Of a stretch of 64,000 nt of DNA, positions 1-8,675 are shown in pieces. Source of the stretch: Calothrix sp. PCC 6303 (GTDB taxonomy: Bacteria > Cyanobacteriota > Cyanobacteriia > Cyanobacteriales > Nostocaceae); contig NC_019751.1 in assembly GCF_000317435.1 (NCBI RefSeq), forward strand, positions 5,456,001 to 5,520,000. The letters run 5' to 3'. The translations under genes and the position numbers were made by a program. The notes beneath the pieces were generated by a model that saw only the letters and a program-made list of their open reading frames with translations, had not been told where the DNA came from and did not search any database. Position 1 is the stretch's first letter, and the number at the start of each line of letters is the position of its first letter.

Positions 1-1
1 C

Positions 2-1669
2 AGGTGTGCTGTCACCAAAAAAGATTTGATGATTTTAGTTCAGCATCCGCTCGATGTAATGCCTGATACCCAAAAAATCTTTAGAGTTGTGGAAAGGAAA
101 TTAGAGTCCTTAGCTTTCAATCGTCATCAACAGGTGCAAATTTTCATCCGAGTTGAAGGTGAAAAGTTACCTTATACTCAACATTCGTGGTGTGCTAAAC
201 AACAGCAAGAGGTGGATTATTCTCCCGTAACTCGTTCCTCTGGAATGAAAACATCGGTGATGGAAGTCGATAGTCCTGGATTAGTGACAATTACCGCTAC
301 AACCGTTAAAAAAAATAGATTTTACTTTCTCAGGGATAAACCCTTGGGAAAATCACCAGAACCTAAAAACAAGCAAACACCGATTTTGATTGGTTTTGCT
401 TTATTGATTATGACTGCTTTTGGTGGTGGTGCTTACTGGTTGACTAGCGCTTGTGTAGTGGGGACAACTTGTAGGCAACTAGAAACAGCTAAAGTGTTAG
501 CCGCTTCATTTCCGCAAATGGCAAAAATGGCTCGAACTCCACAGGATCTAGCTTTATTAGCACATAGACTTAAAAATATCAATAATTCCCTCACTACTAT
601 TCCCCAATGGTCTCCTTACCACCGAGAAGCCGCAGATATTGGAGTGCATTTGACAGCTAAGTTGCAAGAAACTAATCGAATTACCGAAGGTTTAAAAGCA
701 GGTGAGATCGCTACTGAAGAATCTAGATTTTTGGCTAGTAACATTCAAGAATTACAGAATCGTCAGCAACTTTGGCGAAAAGCGATCGCGCCTTTAGAAA
801 ATGTTAACCCCAATGGGGAATTTGGCAACCTGGTACAGGCAAAAATGTCAATGTATCGTAGTGGACTCCAAGCAATTAATGTGCAACTACTATCTCAAGA
901 AAAATGGAGTTCAAAGTTAACCGCAGCTAAAAATGTTGCCAAAGCCGCAATGGAACGGGAAAATGCCGCTAAAACCTTAGTTGAATTACAAAAAGTCCAA
1001 GAAACTTGGCAAATAGTCGTTAATGCCTTAGTGCCGATACCCCAAACTAGCCCAGCGTATGTAGAAGCGCAGCAGTTATTGCGAATTTATCAACCTAAGT
1101 TAATTATGGCACGCGATCGCGCAGCTAAAGAAGAGCTTGCAGCCAGAGCATATATTAAAGCAGTGGAAACTGCCAAACTTGCCGAAAACTCCCAACAACA
1201 AAATCAATGGCAAGTAGCTACAACTCAATGGCAACAAGCAGTTAATGCCCTACAGGTGATACCGACTGCTAGTACCTATTACAATCAAGCCCAAGCACTA
1301 ATTTCACCCTATACCACCGCACTTCAACAAGCCCAACTTCAACAACAAAGCACCGTTAATAACCTTAATCAAACTCGTAGCGACTTACAAAAAACCTGCC
1401 AAGGGAAGGTTCGGATTTGCACATTTACAGTTGACGACAAAATTGTGAATGTGCGGATTACTCGTGACTATGAGCAGCTTCTACAAAGCAATTTTACAGA
1501 TGCCAATAATAGTAATCTTAGCAGTGTTAAAAATCATTTAGAAACCTTACAACAGGCAATGGAAGTCATTGGAGATAATGCCAATATGCCGATTTTAATT
1601 TTTGATGCTCAAGGACAGCAAATTCACACCCACTTACCCCAGGCAAACAGTACTTCTATTTCTAATTAG
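2..1669 (+). CDS. Membrane-anchored coiled-coil protein, 5'-truncated, function unknown
   Basis: The reading frame is open to the left window edge, so the true start is probably outside; the first in-frame TTG and ATG are at 26 and 29. I do not recognise a named family. A soluble N-terminal part of about 115 residues is followed by one hydrophobic segment (about residues 119-140 counted from 26), and then a long Gln/Ala-rich helical region with coiled-coil character (about 210-460). The last ~90 residues look globular, with two cysteines near the start of that part. This suggests a single-pass inner-membrane protein with a large periplasmic helical domain. It is convergent with the Lpt permease gene, 33 bases away, which need not mean a shared role. 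Confidence 0.75.
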   Translation, partial: RCAVTKKDLMILVQHPLDVMPDTQKIFRVVERKLESLAFNRHQQVQIFIRVEGEKLPYTQHSWCAKQQQEVDYSPVTRSSGMKTSVMEVDSPGLVTITATTVKKNRFYFLRDKPLGKSPEPKNKQTPILIGFALLIMTAFGGGAYWLTSACVVGTTCRQLETAKVLAASFPQMAKMARTPQDLALLAHRLKNINNSLTTIPQWSPYHREAADIGVHLTAKLQETNRITEGLKAGEIATEESRFLASNIQELQNRQQLWRKAIAPLENVNPNGEFGNLVQAKMSMYRSGLQAINVQLLSQEKWSSKLTAAKNVAKAAMERENAAKTLVELQKVQETWQIVVNALVPIPQTSPAYVEAQQLLRIYQPKLIMARDRAAKEELAARAYIKAVETAKLAENSQQQNQWQVATTQWQQAVNALQVIPTASTYYNQAQALISPYTTALQQAQLQQQSTVNNLNQTRSDLQKTCQGKVRICTFTVDDKIVNVRITRDYEQLLQSNFTDANNSNLSSVKNHLETLQQAMEVIGDNANMPILIFDAQGQQIHTHLPQANSTSISN

Positions 1670-1702
1670 GGTCTGATATTGCCGTAGTCCAGCCTTAAAT
1701 GA

Positions 1703-2884
1703 TCATCTTTTTGCAACTTGAACCAACAGAAATATCCCGATTACCAAACCTAAAATATTTGGCATCCAAGCCCCCAAAAATGGTGAAAGGATATTTGCCT
1801 GAGCCAATGCACCAGTAATAAATTGAAATAGATAATAACTAAAAATCACAATTACGCTCACACCAAAACTCGTACCCCTACCAGCCCCACTACGTTGGGG
1901 TCTAGTTCCCATAGCTGCACCCACCAAACCAAATACCACACAAACAAAAGGTAAAGCTATTTTTTGCTGAATTCTCACTTGGAGTTTGCGAATTTTTGGC
2001 TCATCACCAGCCAGACGTTCTAATTCTAATTGATCTAGAGCTTCAACAATATTCATTTCTGTGTAATCCCGACTTCTTTCTGCCAAAGTCAAGGGAGTAC
2101 GCGGTAGTTTCAACTGTTGATGTTTAAACTTCAAAATATTTCGGTATGAACTATCAGGAGCAACGAAATAAATAGTTCCATCATAAAAGTCCCAAATATT
2201 TTCCTTAACATTCCATTCCCCAGAATTAGCAACAACTATCTGATTAATTCCTGCTTGGGAACGATCAATAATGGTTAAACCATTCATTAGTTTACCATCG
2301 AATTTATCTGCATAAAATAACCGCATCAAAACCTTTTCTTTGCTTCCATCTTCCTTTTTATTAGTTCTATATTCTGGGTAAACAATATTTTCCCTTTTCA
2401 CACTTGGTTTATCAGATCTAACTGCTTTTTCCAGCGTCACAGTTGCTTGGTAAGTTGCTGCGGGGGCAATTTGCTCATTAAATATAAAAGTTAAACCCGT
2501 AACTACCAAACTCAGCATTACCGCTGTTAAAACCATCCGATAAACACTTACACCACAACCGCGCAAAGCAATTAATTCGCTTTCACCCGAAAGACGACTA
2601 TAAGTCATCAAAGTAGCCAGTAGTGTAGACATCGGAAATGACAGCACGATGAATTGCGGCATATTCAGTAAAAAAACTTGAATCGCTACCCCCACAGGTA
2701 AGCCAGATTCCACAATTTTTCTAACTAATTCAAATGCGGCATGAATTGTCACACCAATGGAGGAAAATGCCCCAACCCCAAATAGAAATGGCGGCAATAG
2801 TTCGCTAGTGATATAACGATCCATTGTCGAAAAAGGCAATAGAGAATTGATGTTGTAGAAGGATTTAAACGTTTTAGATGCCAT
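1703..2884 (-). CDS. LptF/LptG family permease (YjgP/YjgQ)
   Basis: This 393-residue protein belongs to the family of LptF/LptG permeases that, with the LptB ATPase, extract lipopolysaccharide from the inner membrane. Three hydrophobic segments lie in the N-terminal third (roughly residues 35-60, 75-95 and 120-145), then a soluble periplasmic region, then three C-terminal membrane segments (about 310-390), which is the family layout. Homologous starts usually align near the internal Met at residue 21 (MDRYITSELLPP), so the first 20 residues are uncertain. It is read on the same strand as the LptB and LptA-like genes upstream, which supports the function. A single LptF/G-type gene, serving as both halves, is the usual cyanobacterial arrangement; this is family knowledge, not visible here. 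Confidence 0.9.
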   Translation of the reverse strand: MASKTFKSFYNINSLLPFSTMDRYITSELLPPFLFGVGAFSSIGVTIHAAFELVRKIVESGLPVGVAIQVFLLNMPQFIVLSFPMSTLLATLMTYSRLSGESELIALRGCGVSVYRMVLTAVMLSLVVTGLTFIFNEQIAPAATYQATVTLEKAVRSDKPSVKRENIVYPEYRTNKKEDGSKEKVLMRLFYADKFDGKLMNGLTIIDRSQAGINQIVVANSGEWNVKENIWDFYDGTIYFVAPDSSYRNILKFKHQQLKLPRTPLTLAERSRDYTEMNIVEALDQLELERLAGDEPKIRKLQVRIQQKIALPFVCVVFGLVGAAMGTRPQRSGAGRGTSFGVSVIVIFSYYLFQFITGALAQANILSPFLGAWMPNILGLVIGIFLLVQVAKR

Positions 2885-3191
2885 AAGCGAGTTGTTGACG
2901 GTTGGGAGTTAACAGTTGACATGTCACGCTGTAATAACTAAGTGGGTGGGAAAAATTATTGTTGTGGGGAGTGAGTAGTGTTCAGGATTTGAGTTTAACT
3001 AAGAAGGAAACAGGCAACGAACTGTTGAGTGTTATCAAGTTCCACACAAAATCAGTGGGTTTAATTCCCCATCTTCTTTAAGTTGGTTTGCTTAAGATGG
3101 GGATAACCCCATCTCAAACATTTTTACCCTGTTCACTGTTGACTGTTGCCTTTTTTAATGTTAGTTTGTGCCGACCTACTTACTGCCATTT
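2885..3191. other. Intergenic region with STRR-like heptamers and a hairpin
   Basis: This 307-base gap holds no convincing gene. It contains degenerate GTTGACGGTTG-like heptamers next to the permease start and two exact ACTGTTG heptamers in tandem (3135-3148). A hairpin with a perfect 9-bp stem, CCCCATCTT (3067-3075) with AAGATGGGG (3094-3102), lies in the middle and could attenuate or end transcription between the two lpt genes. Confidence 0.6.
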
Positions 3192-3920
3192 TCACGCGTG
3201 GAAGTTGTCACCCAAATAATATTGTCTGACAAGGGGATTACCATAGAGTTCTTCGGCAGTGCCAGACGCTAAAATTTGTCCTTCTCGCATGATGTAAGCA
3301 CGATCAGTGATGGCTAGGGTTTCGCGGACATTATGGTCTGTAATCAGAATACCCATATTGCGATCGCGTAATTTTGCCACGATTTGCTGAATCTCGGAAA
3401 CTGCAATCGGATCAACTCCCGCGAAGGGTTCATCCAAGAGTAAAAACTTAGGACCTTCCCGTCCTGCAGCTAAAGCCCTCGCTAACTCTGTGCGCCGACG
3501 TTCACCTCCAGAAAGCTGAATTCCTTTACTATTAGCTACCTTTTCTAAACGAAATTCCCGGATTAATGTATCCATCCGCATCGACCATTCCCAGCGCGGT
3601 ACATTAGTTTGTTCTAACACCAGTAACAAGTTATCACGGACGCTTAATTGCCTAAATATACTGGGTTCCTGTGCTAAATACCCAATACCCAAACGTGCCC
3701 GTTTATGCATTGACAATGGTGTAATATCAACATTATCCAGCCACACTTTTCCCTGATTCGGTTTTTCTAAACCAGTCGCCATATAAAAAGTTGTGGTTTT
3801 ACCAGCACCATTTGGACCAAGTAAACCAACAATTTCACCTTGAGAAACAGAAATACTAACACGATTAACAATTAGTCGCTTCCCATAGGATTTGTGGACA
3901 TTTTCGAGGGCAATTTTCAC
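3192..3920 (-). CDS. lptB: LPS export ABC transporter ATP-binding protein
   Basis: A 242-residue ABC ATPase that powers lipopolysaccharide extraction at the inner membrane. Visible motifs are Walker A GPNGAGKTT (residues 35-43), the signature LSGGE (136-140), Walker B FLLLDEP (159-165) and the switch His in TDHNVRE (H196). Length and the short, single-domain form without membrane segments match LptB. The gene lies between the LptF/G permease and the LptA/OstA-like gene, which argues for LptB over a generic branched-chain amino-acid ATPase of the same fold. Confidence 0.93.
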   Translation of the reverse strand: MKIALENVHKSYGKRLIVNRVSISVSQGEIVGLLGPNGAGKTTTFYMATGLEKPNQGKVWLDNVDITPLSMHKRARLGIGYLAQEPSIFRQLSVRDNLLLVLEQTNVPRWEWSMRMDTLIREFRLEKVANSKGIQLSGGERRRTELARALAAGREGPKFLLLDEPFAGVDPIAVSEIQQIVAKLRDRNMGILITDHNVRETLAITDRAYIMREGQILASGTAEELYGNPLVRQYYLGDNFHA

Positions 3921-4334
3921 GATTGGGATTGCTGGGGTAAGGAAAAAGCAGGGAAAATATTTTGCCGAACTTAGAGTTAAATCACCTCTGTCGTCAAAAG
4001 TAGAGTTTCGTCATTCCATAGACGCGTAGCGGCTTCACTCCTGCAAAGAAGCAAGCTATGCACAATAAAAATCTTACATACAAACTATGGTTCTCAAAAT
4101 AGACGATGTTTACAAATATAAAAAGACAAATTACAGGATAAAACTGCGGGAGGATTCCAATTTTGCAATCTTACCCGCAGATTAGAAGCCTAGGACTAGG
4201 AAAACCAAGCCTGCCTCCGCAAGCTAAGAAAGAATTTTGTTGATATTTATTACCACCCACTTCCAAGCAGACGGTATGCCTGCTAAGTAAGATGGTAAAA
4301 AACTTTAGAAAACATCCATACATTAACAATATAA
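3921..4334. repeat. Intergenic copy of a dispersed repeat
   Basis: The 414-base gap has no gene that I can support. Positions 3985-4112 carry fragments shared with other gaps of this window: a gtcgtcaaaagtagagtttcgtcatt stretch resembling 24523-24545, then GACGCGTAGCGGCTTC (4021-4036; compare the reverse complement at 50623-50640), and an end that reads ATAGACGATGTTTAC (compare 14134-14155). The likeness was judged by eye. Confidence 0.5.
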
Positions 4335-4820
4335 TCAATTACCACGTTTCAAAGCTGGTGTTTTAGGTGCTTGTGTACTGGCTGGATTGTTAGGAGCGTC
4401 ATTCACTAAATAAATCGATTCTACTTGACGACCACTTTGGGGTTGAGCAATAAATCTACCTTGATCGATTAAGTAGGTGACTCGTTCACCGCGAATACTA
4501 TTAACTCCTTGCTGCAAAATATACACATTGCCACTGAGGACAATTTGCTGCTCATTGCTAAAATACTGTGCTTGGGCTGCGGTTGCTTGAATACCACGAG
4601 CAGAATACACCATTTGCACATTGCCCCTAGCAGTCACAACCCTGGTCTTTGCGTCATATTCTTGGACATCTGACCTAATTTGTAAAGGTCTTCCCTGTGC
4701 AGCCGTTTGGGCTACAGCTGTTTGCAGTTTTATTGGAGTCAGTACACTCAGAAATGCCAGTGGTAGGACTAGAGCCAAACCATGTATTTTTTTGAATTGA
4801 GGCAATTTAGAGGTTGGCAT
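4335..4820 (-). CDS. LptA/OstA-like periplasmic protein
   Basis: This 161-residue protein starts with a basic stretch and a hydrophobic segment ending in AVAQTAAQG, a plausible signal peptide with cleavage near residue 38. The mature part has the LptA/OstA pattern: IRSDVQEYDAKTRVVTARGNV, then further short beta-strand repeats (VYSARGIQATAAQAQY; IVLSGNVYI; IRGERVTYL), consistent with the beta-jellyroll that forms the periplasmic LPS bridge. It is shorter than the E. coli protein but typical in domain size. It is on the same strand as lptB and the permease, which supports a role in LPS transport. Confidence 0.85.
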   Translation of the reverse strand: MPTSKLPQFKKIHGLALVLPLAFLSVLTPIKLQTAVAQTAAQGRPLQIRSDVQEYDAKTRVVTARGNVQMVYSARGIQATAAQAQYFSNEQQIVLSGNVYILQQGVNSIRGERVTYLIDQGRFIAQPQSGRQVESIYLVNDAPNNPASTQAPKTPALKRGN

Positions 4821-5457
4821 AGTGGGAATTAGAACTTAATGATTTAGACTTTTATTTTAGTGATTTTTGCTGGTAAAGCAGATTTCCGATAAATTATGAA
4901 CCACGCTCATAATGACTAAAAATCTGTAGAGACATATTACCCTAGGGGTCATTTTGGAGTGTAATGTCTCTCCTGATATTGAGAAAGTTGCTATCTATAT
5001 GGGCGGAATCGCTAATGCGATCGCATCATATAGGGATGATACTATTTTGCAATAGCTCAATACTCCTATGACGCTTGTGAAGTCTTTATGTTTCAAAACC
5101 CGTTAAATAGTAACTTCAAATCTTGAAACCAGAATAAAATTAGCCAGCCACTGATACCAGTCTGAAGAAAAATAGGACAGATGCTTGTTAGGGGTAAGCG
5201 CAATCCTCTTTTTAGTGTTTACTTATCTAAACTCCGGGTACTAGGATAGGCTCTTGACTTTGATGTAATTTTGATACTTTCATTTCATACAATTTTTGTG
5301 TCATCTCTCGTTCCTCAGGCTCTGCCTGGGAAACTTCTGTTTGAGGCTCTGCCTCCCATCTGGATAGGAAGCAGAGTCTGCCAATTTCTATTCCTTACCG
5401 GAAGAAAGCATCTGTCTCATAGATATTGTGTGAACTTTAGCTTTAAAAAAGTAAAGA
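4821..5457. repeat. Intergenic region with GGCTCTGCCT repeats and a GAGACAT hairpin
   Basis: No credible gene is seen. An imperfect inverted repeat, AGAGACAT (4928-4935) against ATGTCTCT near 4964-4971, is a hairpin type common between cyanobacterial genes. Positions 5310-5430 contain several copies of AGGCTCTGCCT and GCAGAGTCTGCC and then CATAGATATTGTGTGAA; a closely similar arrangement occurs at 8430-8530. A 66-codon open frame through this repeat (5271-5471) looks fortuitous. Confidence 0.6.
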
Positions 5458-6210
5458 CTAAAAACCACTAAAGTTATAACCGACCCCAATCAAAAAACCA
5501 ACGTCAGTCTGGTCAAAAAATCCAGCATTTACAGACGCAGTTGCTGTAAATTGTCGATTTAAAGGCACATCAACCCCACCGGATACCAAAAAAGCAACCG
5601 TAGAATCATCTCCACCTGTTTTAATCGCAGCTCCAACACCAACATAAGGGGCAATTGGTAACGGTTCTACGAAAGGATCAGTTGCCGACTGAAGATTAAA
5701 GTCATAAGTTACAGGAAGCAAAAACGTTGTATTATCTCCAACGACAGCCGCAGGTCTTACCGACAAAGTTCTACTCAAACCAATTTTGCTAATAACTGCA
5801 AAATTTCCATCCCCCAATGATGAGTCACCCCCACCAACACCAATATTCCCCGCAATGCCCACATAGCTAGAACCACCACGATTAGCTCTACCCACAGAAA
5901 TATCAGACTGTGCAAGCTGTTGAGATGAAGATGTCGATTTTAACCCTGATGAGGAAGTCACCGCCGTTCCTGGTACCGGGGTAGTGTTGCTTACCGAGGA
6001 TATTTCTGAATTAACAGCCCCTAAATTTGATAAATCCGAAGCTTTTGCATTTTGCAAAGGCTGTCCAACTTCGTCTACAGCAGTCGTAGACTGGTAAGTT
6101 TGAGAATTACTAGTCTGAGCGACAGCAGGAAAACCAGTACCACTGAGTACCCCTATAGACATAAGACTCAGCAGACCAATAAGATGATGACGAGAAAAGA
6201 TCGTATTCAC
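5458..6210 (-). CDS. Probable outer-membrane beta-barrel protein
   Basis: The frame can be opened at a TTG at 6237, but a GTG at 6210 has a well-spaced Shine-Dalgarno sequence AGGAG, giving 250 residues; I chose that start. It begins with a signal peptide (hydrophobic LIGLLSLMSIGVLSGTG, then AVAQ). A Ser/Thr-rich linker of about 80 residues follows, then about 150 residues of alternating polar and hydrophobic strands rich in Gly and aromatic residues, ending in GVGYNFSGF. A C-terminal Phe after such strands is the classical signal for insertion by the Bam machinery. This fits an 8-stranded OmpA/OmpW-like barrel. It is not Wza, so it does not supply the missing exporter of the polysaccharide cluster. 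The substrate is unknown. Confidence 0.75.
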   Translation of the reverse strand: MNTIFSRHHLIGLLSLMSIGVLSGTGFPAVAQTSNSQTYQSTTAVDEVGQPLQNAKASDLSNLGAVNSEISSVSNTTPVPGTAVTSSSGLKSTSSSQQLAQSDISVGRANRGGSSYVGIAGNIGVGGGDSSLGDGNFAVISKIGLSRTLSVRPAAVVGDNTTFLLPVTYDFNLQSATDPFVEPLPIAPYVGVGAAIKTGGDDSTVAFLVSGGVDVPLNRQFTATASVNAGFFDQTDVGFLIGVGYNFSGF

Positions 6211-7598
6211 ATTCACTCCTGAAATTAAAGTTGCCAAATTTAATTATTTAGTTTTTTGATCAATCTAAAATCGATGGCAATAATCAACATTTAACACTAA
6301 AAAATCGATTTTCACATCCTCACTAGGAGAAATTTGTAAAAAAATGATACAGATGTTTCAAAATAAATACTCAATTAGGCTGATGACTAAAACTAGTGCC
6401 TAACCACTGAATTATCTGTAACGACGGAAAAATACTCTTGTAAAACCTGGTGCAATTGATTCAGTGTCAACAAAGTAGTGGTGACTAATTTACATGTGCA
6501 TATATGCGTAATCAAATTGCTTTAAGATTGATTTCTAGCAGCATTAATTATTATCTGTGACAATCCCATTCAGATTGATTTAGAATTTAAGCCCTAGCGA
6601 ACCTTGCTGTATATGTTAATCCACTATTTGATTGTTTCTAAAAAGACCAAATACTAGGATTGAGTCAATCTTTTACACAAAATTTATATATTTGACTTGA
6701 TCTGTCTAAATAATTACACATTCAAAGCAATAAACATCAGAATTAGCCCATATTACTGATTAACATCAGTGTTTCTGCTTGATTCCATATATTTTTCATG
6801 AAAGATATATAGATTTAGCACTATACCCTTACGAATTATGCTAATTTAACATTACTAAAGCATAGCCATAGAATATAGATGTATTTTGGGGAAAGAAAAT
6901 ATAGCAAAATCTTGTGAATTAAAGAAGTCAGCATTTTTTCAATTAGTTGATGTAAACTAAACCAACAGTTTCCTTTTACCTTACTGACTAGCTGATTCAG
7001 GGACAGTTATTAACTGGGTCTGATGTTATGAACTTAGTCTCATGTAAAGGCTATAACCCAATAGAACTAAGTTAAGATGTGGCACTTACCCTGAATCGTT
7101 CCTAGAGTGGAGATTCGGAAACGATTACTGGAAGTTTTACCTCCAGACGATTCACGAAAGGGAGCCTCTGGAAAGAATGCCAGATAAGAGTTTGGGCTTA
7201 TATTAGTGCTATTCAACTGTAACCTTTAGCTGCAAGGAAGTCAGTAAAAAATAATTAAGGTAACCTGTTGTAAAACTTACTTTTGTAGTGAATATTATTG
7301 AATTTAGACTACTCAACTAAATTCTTATTAGGGACTTCTAAGTAATTAAGCATCTAGTTTTTGCAGGATGCGTTACGGCTTACACCTTTTCTTGGATACC
7401 GTAGGGCTATACACACCATCATCTGAAGAAATAGAATTTAGTATTTTATTCTTTAGAAACCCCTTAACTGATTTCTTTTCAATCAATCACCACACAATTG
7501 ACAAGTCTCAGATTAATTAAGTCTAGTTAAAGCTTACTCCTTAACACTACACCTTTAAAGTTATATTCGTTTATTCATTTCTTAGGTACGCCAATAAT
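6211..7598. other. Long AT-rich intergenic region upstream of the wecG-like gene
   Basis: Nearly 1.4 kb with no supported gene. The first 750 bases are AT-rich and featureless to my eye. From about 7013 to 7180 the composition becomes more balanced and several complementary segments appear (listed as a separate candidate RNA). The rest leads to the glycosyltransferase start at 7599 without an obvious strong Shine-Dalgarno sequence. Confidence 0.5.
7013..7185 (+). ncRNA. Candidate structured RNA, family unknown
   Basis: Within an AT-rich spacer this stretch shows several possible stems: AACTTAG (7031-7037) with CTAAGTT (7067-7073), AATCGTT (7094-7100) with AACGATT (7120-7126), CTGGA (7129-7133) with TCCAG (7142-7146), and a later CTGG/CCAG pair around 7168-7182. 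The GC-richer block carries unpaired purine-rich pieces such as CACGAAAGGGAGCC. I cannot match it to a known riboswitch or cyanobacterial sRNA, and strand is a guess. It could be an independent small RNA or part of a long 5' leader. Confidence 0.3.
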
Positions 7599-8387
7599 AT
7601 GAACAAAGTCAAAATTCTGAACTTAGAGATTGATAATCTGTCCAAGGCAGAATTTTTAAATAATTTGAATTCTGGCATAGTCTTCACACCAAATGTAGAT
7701 CATCTCATCAAACTTCAGAAAGATCCTGATTTTGTTCAGGCTTATAGTGCCAGCAATTATAAACTTTGCGATAGTCAAATCCTATTGTATGCTTCTAAAT
7801 TCTTAGGAACACCAATTAAAGAAAAAATTTCTGGTTCCGATTTACTTCCTGCCTTTTACTATCATCATCGACACAACGACAATATTAAGATTTTTCTTTT
7901 AGGTGCTGCTGAAGGAGTTGCTCGCACTGCCCAAAAAAAAATTAATAAAAAAATCGGTAGAGATATTGTGATTGATACATATTCTCCCCCATTTGGATTT
8001 GAAAAAGACGAAGCAGAATGTCATCGTATTGTTGACATGGTAAATAATTCAGGTGCTTCGGTTTTAGTAATTGGTGTTGGTGCTCCCAAACAAGAAAAGT
8101 GGCTTTGTAAGTACAAAGATATGCTACCTAATATCCATATTTTCATGGCATTGGGAGCTACGATTGATTTTGAAGCTGATAATGTGAGAAGAGCGCCTAA
8201 ATGGATTAGCAAAATTGGTATTGAATGGTTATTTCGTCTCCTGTGTGAGCCAAAAAGATTATGGAAACGCTATCTTGTTGAAGATCTTCCTTTTTTCGTG
8301 CTGATTTTAAAACAAAAACTCAATTTATACATGAGTAAAGATGAGAAAGATAAGAATCATACATGGCAAATTATTGATAGATTTTAA
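7599..8387 (+). CDS. WecG/TagA/CpsF family glycosyltransferase
   Basis: A 262-residue GT26 enzyme that adds a sugar (ManNAc or ManNAcA in characterised members) to a polyprenyl-linked N-acetylsugar at the inner face of the membrane. The family signature is clear: TPNVDHL with T30, N32 and D34, LCDSQ with D58 at the place of the catalytic Asp, and VIGVGAPKQEKWL in the middle. The C-terminal part GIEWLFRLLCEPKRLWKRYL is the usual membrane-binding appendage. It opens the polysaccharide region but points away from the minus-strand glycosyltransferase genes, so it probably has its own promoter in the long upstream spacer. The sugar is not predictable. Confidence 0.9.
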   Translation: MNKVKILNLEIDNLSKAEFLNNLNSGIVFTPNVDHLIKLQKDPDFVQAYSASNYKLCDSQILLYASKFLGTPIKEKISGSDLLPAFYYHHRHNDNIKIFLLGAAEGVARTAQKKINKKIGRDIVIDTYSPPFGFEKDEAECHRIVDMVNNSGASVLVIGVGAPKQEKWLCKYKDMLPNIHIFMALGATIDFEADNVRRAPKWISKIGIEWLFRLLCEPKRLWKRYLVEDLPFFVLILKQKLNLYMSKDEKDKNHTWQIIDRF

Positions 8388-8675
8388 GTAAGTGGGTGTT
8401 AAAAACCTAAATACATTAATACATTTTGCGATGGCTCTGCCTCTTGTCCAGACTAGAGGCAGAGCCTCTAACTCTGTATTCCTTGCCAGAGACAAGGAAC
8501 AAGTTATGTCACAGATATTGCATGAAAATCTAACCCATAAAAAGACATAGAGTCAACAGCCTAGGCAGAGCCTCAAAGTCAGGGTTCCCAGGCATTGCCT
8601 AGGAACCCTGACTTTGAGACAAAAATTGGATGAAAGAAAAGTGTCGAAATTATATCAAACTCAATAGCCTACCTT
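8388..8675. repeat. Two long hairpins between convergent genes (GGCTCTGCCTC repeat family)
   Basis: The spacer carries a 12-bp perfect inverted repeat GGCTCTGCCTCT (8433-8444) with AGAGGCAGAGCC (8455-8466). A second, longer hairpin has a 17-bp perfect stem (8572-8588 with 8602-8618) extended by a further inner stem AGGC/GCCT. The material CACAGATATTGCATGAA (8512-8528) resembles 5415-5432. The second hairpin sits between convergent genes and could work as a bidirectional terminator. Confidence 0.7.

Noticed and set aside
5271-5471. 66-codon open frame on the plus strand
   Set aside because: It runs through the GGCTCTGCCT repeat and shows no family features or ribosome-binding site.
5458-6210. 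Wza-type polysaccharide exporter
   Set aside because: It lacks the polysaccharide-export (SLBB/Poly_export) pattern and is a short barrel ending in Phe.
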